A stretch of DNA of 64,000 nt from Anaerolineaceae bacterium (GTDB lineage: Bacteria; Chloroflexota; Anaerolineae; Aggregatilineales; Phototrophicaceae): the NCBI GenBank assembly GCA_020634115.1, contig JACKCH010000010.1, positions 496,001-560,000 of the forward strand, in the 5' to 3' direction. Both the position numbers and the translations under genes were made by a program. Of this stretch, positions 41,080 to 51,158 are shown piece by piece (the first letter of the stretch is position 1; each line of letters opens with the position of its first letter). The notes beneath the pieces were generated by a model. The model was given only the letters and a program-made list of their open reading frames with translations, was not told the origin of the DNA and did no database searches.

Positions 41080-42447
41080 CTACGGAATCGAGTATTCCTG
41101 GGACGGCGGCCCCAAAATGCCGTTCGCGTCCTTGGCGAAGATCACCACCCCGACGAAGTTGGTTGAGTTGAAACCATCCCAATCCACCGAATTGCTGGCC
41201 CACTCAAAATATTGGTCGTATTGCAGCGAACCGGGCGGGCGCAGCGCGACAATGTAACTAGTTGCGTCCGGTGACGGCTCCCAAACCAGGGTGCGCGTTC
41301 CCTGGCTGTTATCCCGCAGGGAGATATTGCGTGGTGCGGCTGGGCCATCGGCCAGCGAGGTAGCCGACAGCAGCACCAGTTGTGCGACCCGACTCAGGTA
41401 CGAGGCCTGGATGTCTTCCATCGAATCGCGGGCGGTATGCTGGCGATCCCGTTCTTCCAGGGGTTCGATCAGCCGCACCGCCGGATACCCGGCCTCACTA
41501 AACGAGAGATGGTCGCCATAACGCCCTTCACGATCTGGTAAATCCTGCACCAGCACACTCATATTCAGTGGGGAGGTCAGGGCGATTATCTCAACGGCAC
41601 GCGCAAGTTGTCGGGATAGGCTTTCATTGGGTGGGGCGGAAAACACCCGGATTTCCTGGGTGTCTATTTCGCCATTAGGTCCAGTCTGGCTGCCGACAAT
41701 ATCCAGGTTAATCATGGCGCTGACCGGCGTATTGCGGCTTTGTAGAAATTTCACGAACTCGATGCTGCCCTGCCGCCCGACTTCTTCTGCAGAAAACGCT
41801 ACAAACATCACACTGCGGCGGTGCGGGCGGGTACTCATAATGCGGGCGGTTTCCAGCAGCACCGCCATGCCGGAGGCGTCATCGTTCGCGCCGGGGGCAT
41901 AGGCCAACCCATCCTCACGGTCATGGGTGATGCTATCGTAATGCGCCGCCACCACCACATAACCGGAGTTGACTTCCGTCCCGCTCACAACGCCCACGAC
42001 GTTATACTGCTGTGTCTGCACATTCGCGAAGTTCAGGCTGAATTGTTGAGTGAAGGTATTGAAGTTCCCCTGTGACTGTGACTGAATGGCCTCAAACTGC
42101 CCTTTAACGTAATTATAGGCCGCACCAATGCCGATCGTAGCCGAATCAGATGGGGAATTGACGTGCCGCGTCTGGAAACCGGTGAGTGTATCAACATGGA
42201 AAAACAGGCGGTCTGAGTCTACCTGGTTCATCAGGTTGAGCTGCGTGGCCTGGCTGTTCGATGGTGCGGCAGCTACATTCTGCGGCAGCGATTCAGGCGG
42301 AAGTGTGGCATAACTGATGGTTGGCAGTGGCGTATCGGTTGCGCGGGGGACAATAGTTGGCGGTTCGCTGGGGGATGTGAGGTTACACGCCAGCACCACC
42401 ACGCCCAACCACGCCAGAAGGACTAGATTCCGTGTTGTATGTTTCAT
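41080..42447 (-). CDS. M28-family zinc aminopeptidase lipoprotein
   Basis: 455 residues from ATG 42447. The lipobox LVLLAWLGVVVLAC marks an exported lipoprotein. Zinc ligands of the M28 fold are visible: VVAAHYDSI (His), APGANDDASGMAV (Asp), AFSAEEVGRQG (Glu pair), NLDIVGS (Asp) and YGDHLSFSEAG (His). A C-terminal beta domain (about 360-458, AAPRNISLRDNSQG onward, LVWEPSPDATSYIVALR) looks like a fibronectin type III module. It would trim peptides outside the cell. Confidence 0.9.
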   Translation of the reverse strand: MKHTTRNLVLLAWLGVVVLACNLTSPSEPPTIVPRATDTPLPTISYATLPPESLPQNVAAAPSNSQATQLNLMNQVDSDRLFFHVDTLTGFQTRHVNSPSDSATIGIGAAYNYVKGQFEAIQSQSQGNFNTFTQQFSLNFANVQTQQYNVVGVVSGTEVNSGYVVVAAHYDSITHDREDGLAYAPGANDDASGMAVLLETARIMSTRPHRRSVMFVAFSAEEVGRQGSIEFVKFLQSRNTPVSAMINLDIVGSQTGPNGEIDTQEIRVFSAPPNESLSRQLARAVEIIALTSPLNMSVLVQDLPDREGRYGDHLSFSEAGYPAVRLIEPLEERDRQHTARDSMEDIQASYLSRVAQLVLLSATSLADGPAAPRNISLRDNSQGTRTLVWEPSPDATSYIVALRPPGSLQYDQYFEWASNSVDWDGFNSTNFVGVVIFAKDANGILGPPSQEYSIP

Positions 42448-42613
42448 GAATGGCAAATTCTCAAGACGTTGTTTCGATTGGTCGGCACGGGTGCAGAGGG
42501 ATGGATAGGATAAACATCAAACAAACCCTGACCAGCCACAGGCCGGACTTGCCCCGTAGTGTACTGCATTCACGCCTGCCACACAACGCCGGTTCAGAGG
42601 CGTTTACCCCACG

Positions 42614-43876
42614 TTATCCCGGCGGTGCGATTCCCCAGACATGAATCGGGCCGGTGGCGTCGAACAGGATAATCAGATACCCATCGCTCGTCCACGCCAA
42701 CGAGAAAATTGTGTTACTGGCGAGGGGCAGGCTGGCCTGCTGGAGCGACTCATCTCCAAAATAAGTCGTATCCCACAGGGCTACTGGCTTGCCCAGCACC
42801 GCCGTTACCAGCAAATCGCTCCCCGGCGAAAAGGCCGCTGATGTTCGATCCCCCCCGACGCCGGGCAAGACGTTCAGCACACTGCCATCCGCCGGATTCC
42901 AGACAATCATCGTCGGAACATTGCCACCATTGACCAAGAAACGACCATCCGGCGAATACAGGCTGAGTTCCGTCGCCCCGCCCGGCCCAATATCTAAAGC
43001 ATGTTTCAGGCTGCCGTCGGCGGTTGACCAGAGCTGCATTTCGTTCACAGTGACGGAAGCTAACTGCGCGTTATCCGGGGCGAAAGCCAGACGCAGCGGC
43101 GTCCGGTTCGCGCCCATTGTGATGTTCACTACCGGCATGCTGGTCTGCCACTCCCAGATAGTAATCTTGCCGCCGCCACTGCCGGATGCCAGCCATGTAC
43201 CATTCTGGTTGAAGGCCAGTGCTGAAATGGACAGGTCGTGTGCGTCCAGCGCCGCCAGCATCTGGCGTCCGAGTAAATCCCAGACCTGTACCGTTCCGTC
43301 AAGACCTCCCAGTGCCAGCCAACCATTTTCCGAGTCGTAGGTGGTGATGCCGTTGTAATTTTCGAACGTAGTAAACTGCGTTTTGAACACACCGGTTTCA
43401 GCGTCGTAAGCGGCGAGGTTGCCCCCGATGGTGAGGGTGTAAAACTCGGTTTTGTCCGGGCTGTAAAATACCCGCGCGGAATCGCCCCGCGAGGTTTGAA
43501 ACAGCAAGTCGCCCGTCAGTAAGTTCCAGCCCAGGATCAGATCGTTATTCAGCCCGATTAGGCGGGTTGAATCCGGCGACAGCGCATAAGCGAAGACCGT
43601 ACTGGGTGTACCCGGCGCATCCAATCGTCCCAGATAGGCAATCTGTTCGACATTGTCTAGCGTGATTGGGCTGGCTCCTTCGACCCAACGAATGGGCGTC
43701 GGGGTGAGCGAGTCCGGCCCGCTAGGTGCGAAACCAGCTGTCGGTGTGATCTCTGTATTGGGCTGACCACAGGCGGCCAATAGCAATACCAGAAGCAGGG
43801 TGATCCGGTAAGCAAAGGGGCGATGTGGGCTATTCGATAGGCGCCATACAACGAATTTAAGTGGTTTCACGGTCAT
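42614..43876 (-). CDS. WD40 beta-propeller lipoprotein
   Basis: About 420 residues from ATG 43876. ITLLLVLLLAACGQP is a lipoprotein signal. The remainder holds about seven WD40 blades, for example GLDGTVQVWDLLGRQMLAAL, LAFNQNGTWLASGSGGGKITIWEWQ and SPDGRFLVNGGNVPTMIVWN. Propellers of this kind act as scaffolds or sensors outside the membrane. It shares strand and lipoprotein type with the M28 peptidase downstream, 166 bases away, so the two may act together at the cell surface. Confidence 0.85.
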   Translation of the reverse strand: MTVKPLKFVVWRLSNSPHRPFAYRITLLLVLLLAACGQPNTEITPTAGFAPSGPDSLTPTPIRWVEGASPITLDNVEQIAYLGRLDAPGTPSTVFAYALSPDSTRLIGLNNDLILGWNLLTGDLLFQTSRGDSARVFYSPDKTEFYTLTIGGNLAAYDAETGVFKTQFTTFENYNGITTYDSENGWLALGGLDGTVQVWDLLGRQMLAALDAHDLSISALAFNQNGTWLASGSGGGKITIWEWQTSMPVVNITMGANRTPLRLAFAPDNAQLASVTVNEMQLWSTADGSLKHALDIGPGGATELSLYSPDGRFLVNGGNVPTMIVWNPADGSVLNVLPGVGGDRTSAAFSPGSDLLVTAVLGKPVALWDTTYFGDESLQQASLPLASNTIFSLAWTSDGYLIILFDATGPIHVWGIAPPG

Positions 43877-44050
43877 TGAATAAGGCTCTCGGATGAATGT
43901 TAAACATGCTGTCATTGTAACACCGCTGCCGCTCAGGAGGAAACCGCTACGGATTGGTTGGGGTGTAAGATCACTGCTAGAATCTCAACTGTGTATGTTT
44001 TATAATCACCAAACTTCTGTTTATATGTTAAAGAAACCTGGCACCATATC

Positions 44051-46120
44051 ATGGCATTTAACCCCAAGCACTTCCCCTGGCAAAAACCCGGCTTCCAACA
44101 ATTCATCTGGCGCAACCTCCATCCTTCGGAAAATACAATGTTGCTGGGACTCTCCGTTGCGGTTGGTCTGACAACTGGGATCGGTGTCTGGCTGTTCCGC
44201 TCTGGTATTACTTTTTTTGAAACCAACTTGCAGGGGAAAATGGCTGGTGAGTTTCTCTCACAGTTTATTGGTCCATTCGGAATCGTGGTGGTGCTGGCTG
44301 TGGCGGGCCTGGTTGTCGGGTGGCTCGTCAACCGGTTTATCGGGCAGGAACGGTATCACGGTGTAACGAGTATTATCGAATCGGTGGCGCTTTCCGGTGG
44401 GCGGTTACCGTATATCAAAATGCCTTTCAAAGCGCTGGCGTCGGCGCTCTCGTTAGGGGCCGGGGCGTCTGTTGGGCCGGAAGCACCCAGCGTCGTGATT
44501 GGTGCGAACCTGGGGTCATTTTTTGGGCAGCGGCTGCGGCTCTCTGAAGAACGGGTGCGGCTGTTAGTGGCCGCCGGTTCTGCCAGCGCCATCGCGGATG
44601 CGTTTCGCGCGCCTATCGCCGGAGTATTTTTCGCGCTGGAGGTTGTCCTAAATGGTGAATTCAACACCAGTTCATTTGGTGTGATTGTGCTGGCCGCAGT
44701 ACTGTCTACGGTATTCACACAGGCGGTTGAGCTTGGAGGGCCGGAACTTGGTACCCTGAATTATACACTCGGGGGCCCGTTGGAAATTCCGTTGTATGCG
44801 CTGTTAGGGATCATCCTTGCACCAGTAGCGGTGCTGTTTATCCGCGTTGTTCATTGGCAGCATGACCTCTGGGAACATCATGTTCATCTATCTCGTCCAT
44901 TGAAAACCGCGCTGGCGGGCGTGGTGGTTGGCCTGGTGGGGATGTTCCTACCGCAAATCCTGGGTACCGGACGCGAGGTCATGCGCGAAGTCCTGTCTAC
45001 CACCAACCCGGCAGAATTTACCGTGACACTCCTGGTGGCACTGGCCTTTGGCAAACTCCTCATGTCGGCAGTCAGTATTGCCGGGGGATTCGTTGGCGGG
45101 ATTTTCGCGCCCGCCTTGTTCGTGGGGACGATGCTGGGGGGCGGATTCGGCCTGTTGGTTGTGGATCTCGTTCCCGACCACCTGACGAGCAGTCCCCAGG
45201 CCTATGCGATTGTCGGTATGGCGGCGATGATGGCCGGGGTGGTACGGGCACCAATCACGGGAATTTTGCTGGTATTCGAGCTGACAAATGACTATCGCCT
45301 GATTCTGCCGATTATGTTGACCACCGTCGTCTGCGTCTACCTGACTGAACGATTCATTCCCGCCGGAGTGGATACGCTGGCGCTGCTCCGCAATGGTATC
45401 CGGTTACAACAGGGGCGCGATGTGGATGTGATGCAAGGCATTACGGTGGAAGAGGCGATGGTTAAACCCGCCCCGTGTATCCCCAGCGGCGCATCTTTAG
45501 TGAATCTGCGCGATTCCCTGCGTGAAAATCGCACCCGCGCGTTATGTGTGACCGATGCCAACAAGGACTTGTGTGGCATTGTGACGCTCACCGACCTGCA
45601 AAAGACCTATGAAGCTGGTCTGTCGGAAAAACAGAAAGATATGACCGTCGGTGATATTTGCAGCCGGGATATTGTGACCGCCTACCCGGATGACGCGCTG
45701 TGGGTCGCTATCCGCACGATGGGAGCGCGGGATATTGGCCGCCTGCCTGTTGTCGAATCCGGCACCCGTAAATTGGTAGGGATGCTCAGTCGCGCAGACA
45801 TCGTTCACGCCTATAACACGGCGATTGCCCGCAAGCTGGAACATCATCACCGGATTGAGCAAATCCGCTTGAATACCCTGACCGGGGCGCATGTCGTGGA
45901 AATGCACGTCGGGAATGGCGCACCGATCAGCGGCCACTATATCAAAGACATCCACTGGCCGGCGGAAAGCGTCGTCGCTTCTATCCGCCGCGGGAATAAA
46001 CTGCTCGTCCCGCATGGCAGCACGGAAATCAGCACCGGGGACACACTGACGATGGTGATCGCCAAGGAATCCGAGGATGAACTGGCTGCCCTGTTCGGGT
46101 ACGAGGTAGGCAGGGAATAA
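44051..46120 (+). CDS. ClC-family chloride channel with CBS and TrkA-C domains
   Basis: 689 residues. The ClC core (about 25-440) has SLGAGASVGPEAPSVVIG with the gating glutamate at E144, and GGFVGGIFAPALFVGTMLGG (anion-selectivity filter). The position of the internal proton glutamate of E. coli ClC (IEE) reads ALEVV, E197 then V198, suggesting a channel rather than an H+/Cl- antiporter. Two CBS domains (about 460-590) precede a TrkA-C domain (about 610-685, VVEMHVGNGAPISGHYIKDI), so nucleotide control of gating is likely. A TATAAT box at 44001-44006 is a probable -10. It converges on the cyclase gene with an 8-base gap. Confidence 0.92.
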   Translation: MAFNPKHFPWQKPGFQQFIWRNLHPSENTMLLGLSVAVGLTTGIGVWLFRSGITFFETNLQGKMAGEFLSQFIGPFGIVVVLAVAGLVVGWLVNRFIGQERYHGVTSIIESVALSGGRLPYIKMPFKALASALSLGAGASVGPEAPSVVIGANLGSFFGQRLRLSEERVRLLVAAGSASAIADAFRAPIAGVFFALEVVLNGEFNTSSFGVIVLAAVLSTVFTQAVELGGPELGTLNYTLGGPLEIPLYALLGIILAPVAVLFIRVVHWQHDLWEHHVHLSRPLKTALAGVVVGLVGMFLPQILGTGREVMREVLSTTNPAEFTVTLLVALAFGKLLMSAVSIAGGFVGGIFAPALFVGTMLGGGFGLLVVDLVPDHLTSSPQAYAIVGMAAMMAGVVRAPITGILLVFELTNDYRLILPIMLTTVVCVYLTERFIPAGVDTLALLRNGIRLQQGRDVDVMQGITVEEAMVKPAPCIPSGASLVNLRDSLRENRTRALCVTDANKDLCGIVTLTDLQKTYEAGLSEKQKDMTVGDICSRDIVTAYPDDALWVAIRTMGARDIGRLPVVESGTRKLVGMLSRADIVHAYNTAIARKLEHHHRIEQIRLNTLTGAHVVEMHVGNGAPISGHYIKDIHWPAESVVASIRRGNKLLVPHGSTEISTGDTLTMVIAKESEDELAALFGYEVGRE

Positions 46121-46128
46121 TCCCTCAC

Positions 46129-49100
46129 CTATCCTTCGCGCAGGATGTCCTGTACAACTGCCTCAATTTCTAACGTCCTACCGCGTTCCAGCGCACCCTG
46201 GAACATTTCCTGGGTGACAGTGGCACGCAGTTCTATGAGCAGTCCTTCGGCTTCCTGTTTGATGTCTTCAAAACTGGCCGGATGGTGCGAAACAAGGCTG
46301 AGGAGTTCAATCGCCTGTTCAGGTTGCCCGTCTTTGGCGAAAATCCGCGCCACCCGCACCAGGACATGCAGCGTCTCCAGTACCGCGCCGACATCCAGGG
46401 CCTTACCACGTTCCAGCGCCGCCGTAAACAGGGACGGCGATAAAGTCGCTTCTAGGTCCTTCAGTAAGTCGCTCGCTTCCTGCTTGGCCTCATCAAAGAC
46501 TGCTGGGTGATATAGCACCAGCCCCAGCAACTCAACCGACTGTTCAGCCTGCTCCTGCTTGGCGAGCAATCGGGCAATCCGCACCAGGATCAACAGTGTT
46601 TGCATGACCGCGCCCACGTCAATCGCTTTTTTGAGCGCCTCATCCAGGTATTGTGTGGCTTCTGCATAGCGGCCTGTCTGGTATGCGACTACTCCCAGGC
46701 TAACCAGCGCCCCCGCGATCAGGCGGCTGTGACCGATCCGGCGTGCAATCATGGACGCTTCTTCCAGGTATTCCTGTGCTCGGTCATAGTCCTCACGCCC
46801 AATAGCAATATCGCCTAACCCGCTCAGGGCGTTGGCGGCCACATCCGGCGAGTTCATCTCTTTGCTGGAGGCGAGACTCTCTGCCAAATACTTCTCGGCT
46901 GTATGGTAATCCTTCGCCAGGACGGCCTGGTGTCCCAGGTTAATGAGTGTCACGTTGATACGCCGTTTATCATCCAGTTTGCGGGCAATCGCCAGGCATT
47001 CCTCGAACAGGTCGCGGGCTTGCTGGTACTCCCCGCGTGCGGCGGCAATCAGCCCCAGGCCGTTGAGCGCAAAGGTCATCCCGAAAAGATAATTTGTCTC
47101 ACGGGCCTGGTTCAACGCTTCCTGGAACAGGACTTCTGCCGCTTCACTGTCCCCTTGAATGTGGCTGACCCATCCCAGGCTGTTGAGTGGCTTAATCAGG
47201 AGACGGGGGTCATCCAGTTCGCGGGCGTCGGCCAGGCTGTTCTCGTACCATTGGCGGGCTTCAGCGGATGTGCCGCAGCTCTCAACCGCCTGCCCGATCT
47301 GCCAGTAGAGCCGGGTGCGCTGCTGCCGGGCCTCCGCTGCGTCCTCATGCTCCACGAGCGCCAGCCCGCGCTTGCCGAACTTCACGGCCTCCTGGTAAGC
47401 GCCGATCAGAAACGCCCGTTGGGATGCCTGCGTCAGATAATCTGTGGCTTCGCTGGTGGCCTCAGCCAGTTCATAGTGATCTGCGATACGCCCGATATAC
47501 TCGCTGGCCCGATCACCGCTGTACTTGATGAGCCATTCCGCGACCTGGGCATGATACTGGCGGCGGTGGCGCTTGAGGACACTTTCATAAGTCACATTCC
47601 GCAAAATCGAATGCTTGAAGATGTATTCCTTCGTCCCGGCGAAAGTGGATTGTTCCCGTGCCAGAATCAGCCCGTAACCGCGCAGGGCGGCCAGGATGTT
47701 TTCGAGGTCGGGAGCCGGGTTTTCACTGGGGATGTACATATTGGCGATGGTATCCTGCCAGAAGATGCGTCCGATCACGGAGGCACGCTGTAGAACCAGC
47801 CGGTGGCCGGGAGAGAGGGCATCCAGGCGGGCTTGCAGGACTCCGGTGAGCGTGGGCGGAACGTTCAGGTCAGCCAACCGTTCCGTGTGGATATGCCACT
47901 GTTCCGGGCCTTTGATGATGACTCCCTCGTCTATGAGCATCTTGATGAATTCTTCCACATAGAAGGGGTTGCCGTCCGCACCGCTGACGACCAGGCTCCG
48001 CAGTTTGGCGGGAATTTCTGTTGTTTTGTAGAGGATTTCTTCCACCAGGCGGCGGGTATCCCGACGGGACAGTGGGCGCAGTCTGAGCAAGGTGTGGTTC
48101 TCTGCACCTTCTCCCCAGTAGGGGCGGCGTTCGAGCAGCGTTGGCCGTGCCAGACACAGGACCACAAGCGGCAGATGCCGGTAATCCTGGACGAATTCGC
48201 AAATAAAATCGAGCGACTTGTCGTCGGCCCAATGAACGTCTTCTAGGAAGAGTACAACGGTATCATCCCGCGTGGCAACCAGGAAAAACTGGCGTAGATA
48301 GCGCAGCGCCTGTTCGGTGATGCGGGGCGCTTCATTGGTGGAGATATAGGGGCTGTTGGAAAAGTCGAAGCCAACCAGGTAGCCAATATAGTGTGCGTGT
48401 TTTTCGGTGTTCGTCCCCAGGAACTTGGCGACCCCTTCCTCCATTTTCTCCCATACTGTCGCGGTAGTATCGCTGTCTTGGATGTTGAAGCGGAAGCTGA
48501 ACACATCGCGCAGCAGGCCATACGGCAGGTTCTGGGTTTCAATCGTCGCCCGCCCGGTGAAGTGCCAGATGTCATCCGGCAGTTCGTCAATCCAGTGGTC
48601 GAACTCCCGCAGCAGCCGTGACTTGCCCACCCCGGCATCACCCAGGATCGTGACCATCTGCGTTTCGTTGTCCTCCAGCGCCATATCCAGCACGTCCTGG
48701 AGTACCTTCATCTCGGCCTCACGTCCGATCATGCGGGTTTCCACGTCATCTATCCCCCGGCTGCTCACCAGGAAAGTACGTGGCTTTTCCCGCTCGACGA
48801 CATAGACCGGCACTGGCTCAGTTTTCCCTTTGACACGCAGTGGCTCCAGGGTTCGTACCTCGAACATACCGCGTACATGGCGATAGGTGTCGTAGGAAAT
48901 CAGGGTGCTGCCTACCGGCGCATTGCTTTCCAGTCGGGCAGCCAGGTTGATCGCGTCGCCCATCGCAGTATATTCCCAACCGGAAGCGCCACCGACCTCG
49001 CCCAGCGCGACCAACCCGGTGTTAATGCCGACGCGTACGTTAAAACCGGTCACGCCCCAGCGTTTCTCGACTTCCTGGGCGTAATCCCGCGCCGCCCCCA

Positions 49101-49485
49101 CCAGCGCCAGGCCGCAGCGTACCGCCCGGAAAGCGTCGTCTTCGCGGGAAACCGGCGCACCAAAAAAGGCCAACAGGCCATCGCCCATCAGCCGCGCCAC
49201 CATGCCCTCCATCTGACCCACTGTGTCGGTGTAGGCTCGCAGCGCGCCATCCATAATCGCCAGCACGTCCTCCGGGTCTACATGCTCGAACATGGCGGTG
49301 GAGGATACGGTATCGGCAAACAGAATCGTCACTAATTTTCGTTGTTCAACCGGGGTATGGGGTTCAAGCTGCGCCAGCTTCTCTCGCAGGGCGGTCAGCG
49401 TAGCATCGACTACCGCGTCGCCCATCACGGCGCGTTGGGCTTCCAGGGCAGTGATCGCCTGTTCAATTTGCTCCCGTTCCAGCAC
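46129..49485 (-). CDS. Class III nucleotide cyclase-AAA ATPase-TPR signalling protein
   Basis: 1118 residues from GTG 49485. The cyclase domain (about 45-215) has metal-binding D58 (TILFADTVSST) and D102 (LMGDGLLAFFG), and the transition-state pair N180/R184 (GDAINLAARLE). An AAA_16 ATPase domain follows (about 245-500) with Walker A GDAGVGKSRLL and Walker B VVLFLEDVHWADD. The C-terminal half is TPR repeats, including GLGLIAAARGEYQQARDLFE and NALSGLGDIAIGREDYDRA, and two near-identical modules at the end (EQAEQSVELLGLVLYHPA and QPEQAIELLSLVSHHPA). Substrate choice is not certain. It is a large cytoplasmic sensor of unknown input. Confidence 0.92.
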   Translation of the reverse strand: MLEREQIEQAITALEAQRAVMGDAVVDATLTALREKLAQLEPHTPVEQRKLVTILFADTVSSTAMFEHVDPEDVLAIMDGALRAYTDTVGQMEGMVARLMGDGLLAFFGAPVSREDDAFRAVRCGLALVGAARDYAQEVEKRWGVTGFNVRVGINTGLVALGEVGGASGWEYTAMGDAINLAARLESNAPVGSTLISYDTYRHVRGMFEVRTLEPLRVKGKTEPVPVYVVEREKPRTFLVSSRGIDDVETRMIGREAEMKVLQDVLDMALEDNETQMVTILGDAGVGKSRLLREFDHWIDELPDDIWHFTGRATIETQNLPYGLLRDVFSFRFNIQDSDTTATVWEKMEEGVAKFLGTNTEKHAHYIGYLVGFDFSNSPYISTNEAPRITEQALRYLRQFFLVATRDDTVVLFLEDVHWADDKSLDFICEFVQDYRHLPLVVLCLARPTLLERRPYWGEGAENHTLLRLRPLSRRDTRRLVEEILYKTTEIPAKLRSLVVSGADGNPFYVEEFIKMLIDEGVIIKGPEQWHIHTERLADLNVPPTLTGVLQARLDALSPGHRLVLQRASVIGRIFWQDTIANMYIPSENPAPDLENILAALRGYGLILAREQSTFAGTKEYIFKHSILRNVTYESVLKRHRRQYHAQVAEWLIKYSGDRASEYIGRIADHYELAEATSEATDYLTQASQRAFLIGAYQEAVKFGKRGLALVEHEDAAEARQQRTRLYWQIGQAVESCGTSAEARQWYENSLADARELDDPRLLIKPLNSLGWVSHIQGDSEAAEVLFQEALNQARETNYLFGMTFALNGLGLIAAARGEYQQARDLFEECLAIARKLDDKRRINVTLINLGHQAVLAKDYHTAEKYLAESLASSKEMNSPDVAANALSGLGDIAIGREDYDRAQEYLEEASMIARRIGHSRLIAGALVSLGVVAYQTGRYAEATQYLDEALKKAIDVGAVMQTLLILVRIARLLAKQEQAEQSVELLGLVLYHPAVFDEAKQEASDLLKDLEATLSPSLFTAALERGKALDVGAVLETLHVLVRVARIFAKDGQPEQAIELLSLVSHHPASFEDIKQEAEGLLIELRATVTQEMFQGALERGRTLEIEAVVQDILREG

Positions 49486-49632
49486 GCTGTTTTGTCCTCG
49501 CTGCTCTCCGGTCTGGGATGTAACAATCTATAAACATATTATATCCAGTTCGCCATCTGCGAAACTGCCAGATGCGGGCAAAACCTGTCAGCCAGTTCTG
49601 ATCTTTGTGTAGCTTTTGAAGATCAACATAAT

Positions 49633-49662
49633 GAACCGGGACGGAAAGGGACATCCCGGTTC
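49633..49662 (-). terminator. Terminator-like hairpin downstream of the esterase gene
   Basis: GAACCGGGA and TCCCGGTTC flank an 11-12-base loop 65 bases after the esterase stop. The following ATTATGTTG is only weakly T-rich, so termination efficiency is uncertain. Confidence 0.5.
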
Positions 49663-49727
49663 ACGAGGAGTTTCCGCTTCAGCTAGGGATTAGCCGAAGC
49701 AAGGCATAGTCCGATAGGCAAGGTGGT

Positions 49728-50933
49728 TTAGTATCCCGTTGTCTCGTAGCGGATGCCGGGGAAGTTCACCGCATCCGGCGCGAGGGCAGCGGCAGCGTCG
49801 GCATCCCCCTTCAACTGGGACAGGAAGAAGGCCGTAGCGAAATGGTCTACCAAGTCGTGAGCGCGATCCATATCCCATACTGGATCAGCGCACCACCAGG
49901 CGAAACCTGCCCAGGGAACATCCGCACATTTGATAACAGAAAAAACGTGACCGGCACTGACGAACTCCACCAGTGTCTTATTACTGCTACCCAGATTCTC
50001 CCAGATTGGATAACCATTGGTTGCATTCGGTACAACTGTATCCAGACTGCCGAGCATGAGCAATGTGGGTATTGTGACCGATTTCACACCTTCTCCACTA
50101 AACCAGCCAGGAGCAATTGGGACTATCGCATCTACACGCGGGTCACCCCAGGCCGGCCATTCACCTTCTGGTGCGCTGTCCAAGCCAGCTAATGTAGCAA
50201 GGGCGTCAAGGTTTGCAAAGAAATTACCGCACCGCGCCGGGTCGTCTTCAGGGTGTTCTCCACATATGACGCGAAAATCATTCTGACTCAGCCTTCCGCC
50301 TGCTGAAGCCAGTGTTGAATAGCCCCCATGTGAAGCACCGGTAACCCCAATGTTATCAATGTCAATCACCCCCGCCAGAGCGCCACCCTCAGCCGTTAAT
50401 TCGGCGGCATTGTCAATCATGCGAGTGACATCATGAGGACGATAGTAGAGTGATGTGTACCACAAAGATTGGTCACCACCATTCAGCATCGTTTCACCGA
50501 ATTCATCCATCGCTAACACCACAAACCCATGTGATGCTAGATGCTCGGCGTAATAAGGGGCGATGAAGCGCGAACCGTAGCCTCCATGTGCCAACAGGAT
50601 AAGCGGGTATGGGCCTGCAGATGTATCCGGTTCGGCATCCCGAAGTGCGCGACCAGATGCGGTCATGGCTGGGGCGGCAGTAAAGAAGGTATAGACTATT
50701 GCCTCTTCCAGACCTTCGGGATTTGACGCTGGATACCAAGCAGTTGTGACCAGAGGACGGTCTGAGTCGGGTTCAATCACCAGTTCCATCGTGCCGACAG
50801 CGTAGGGGCCGCGAATGGCGTAGGACGGCGCATCCGGGCGGATGCCTTGACGAGGTGTTTCGTCTTGCGCGATGGCAGGCAGCATGACCAGCGCCAGCGC
50901 GACGACCAGCACGAAAAGCAGTGCACGTTTCAT
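49728..50933 (-). CDS. Secreted alpha/beta hydrolase (PAF-acetylhydrolase/dienelactone hydrolase-like)
   Basis: 401 residues. MKRALLFVLVVALALVMLPA, then IAQD, is a signal peptide. LILLAHGGYGSR is the oxyanion loop and GVTGASHGGYS holds nucleophile S201. The C-terminal part has IPTLLMLGSLDTVVP (acid) and FVSAGHVFSV (His). Pattern and length fit platelet-activating-factor acetylhydrolase-like esterases. GGAG lies 9 bases before the ATG. Exported esterase/lipase activity is likely; the substrate is unknown. Confidence 0.86.
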   Translation of the reverse strand: MKRALLFVLVVALALVMLPAIAQDETPRQGIRPDAPSYAIRGPYAVGTMELVIEPDSDRPLVTTAWYPASNPEGLEEAIVYTFFTAAPAMTASGRALRDAEPDTSAGPYPLILLAHGGYGSRFIAPYYAEHLASHGFVVLAMDEFGETMLNGGDQSLWYTSLYYRPHDVTRMIDNAAELTAEGGALAGVIDIDNIGVTGASHGGYSTLASAGGRLSQNDFRVICGEHPEDDPARCGNFFANLDALATLAGLDSAPEGEWPAWGDPRVDAIVPIAPGWFSGEGVKSVTIPTLLMLGSLDTVVPNATNGYPIWENLGSSNKTLVEFVSAGHVFSVIKCADVPWAGFAWWCADPVWDMDRAHDLVDHFATAFFLSQLKGDADAAAALAPDAVNFPGIRYETTGY

Positions 50934-51158
50934 GGTATTGCTCCTGAATTAAACGGATATTTTCTCAAAAAGGATGGGGTGAGGATCACGAGGGAGGGTG
51001 TATTCGAGCGAGGGTGATCGCGGGTGAATCCGGTTCTTCTGATGGGGATGGTATGTAGCTGTCTGCAAGCGGTAAAACGGTACAACTCCCTTTCTGCCGG
51101 TATCCGGGGCAGCCCATTGACGCTGGGGAGGGCTGCCCCGCGATACCCTGGCCCGCTG

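Noticed and set aside
46903..47793. A 296-residue plus-strand open frame
   Set aside because: It is antisense to the TPR and AAA part of the cyclase gene, whose domains are convincing.
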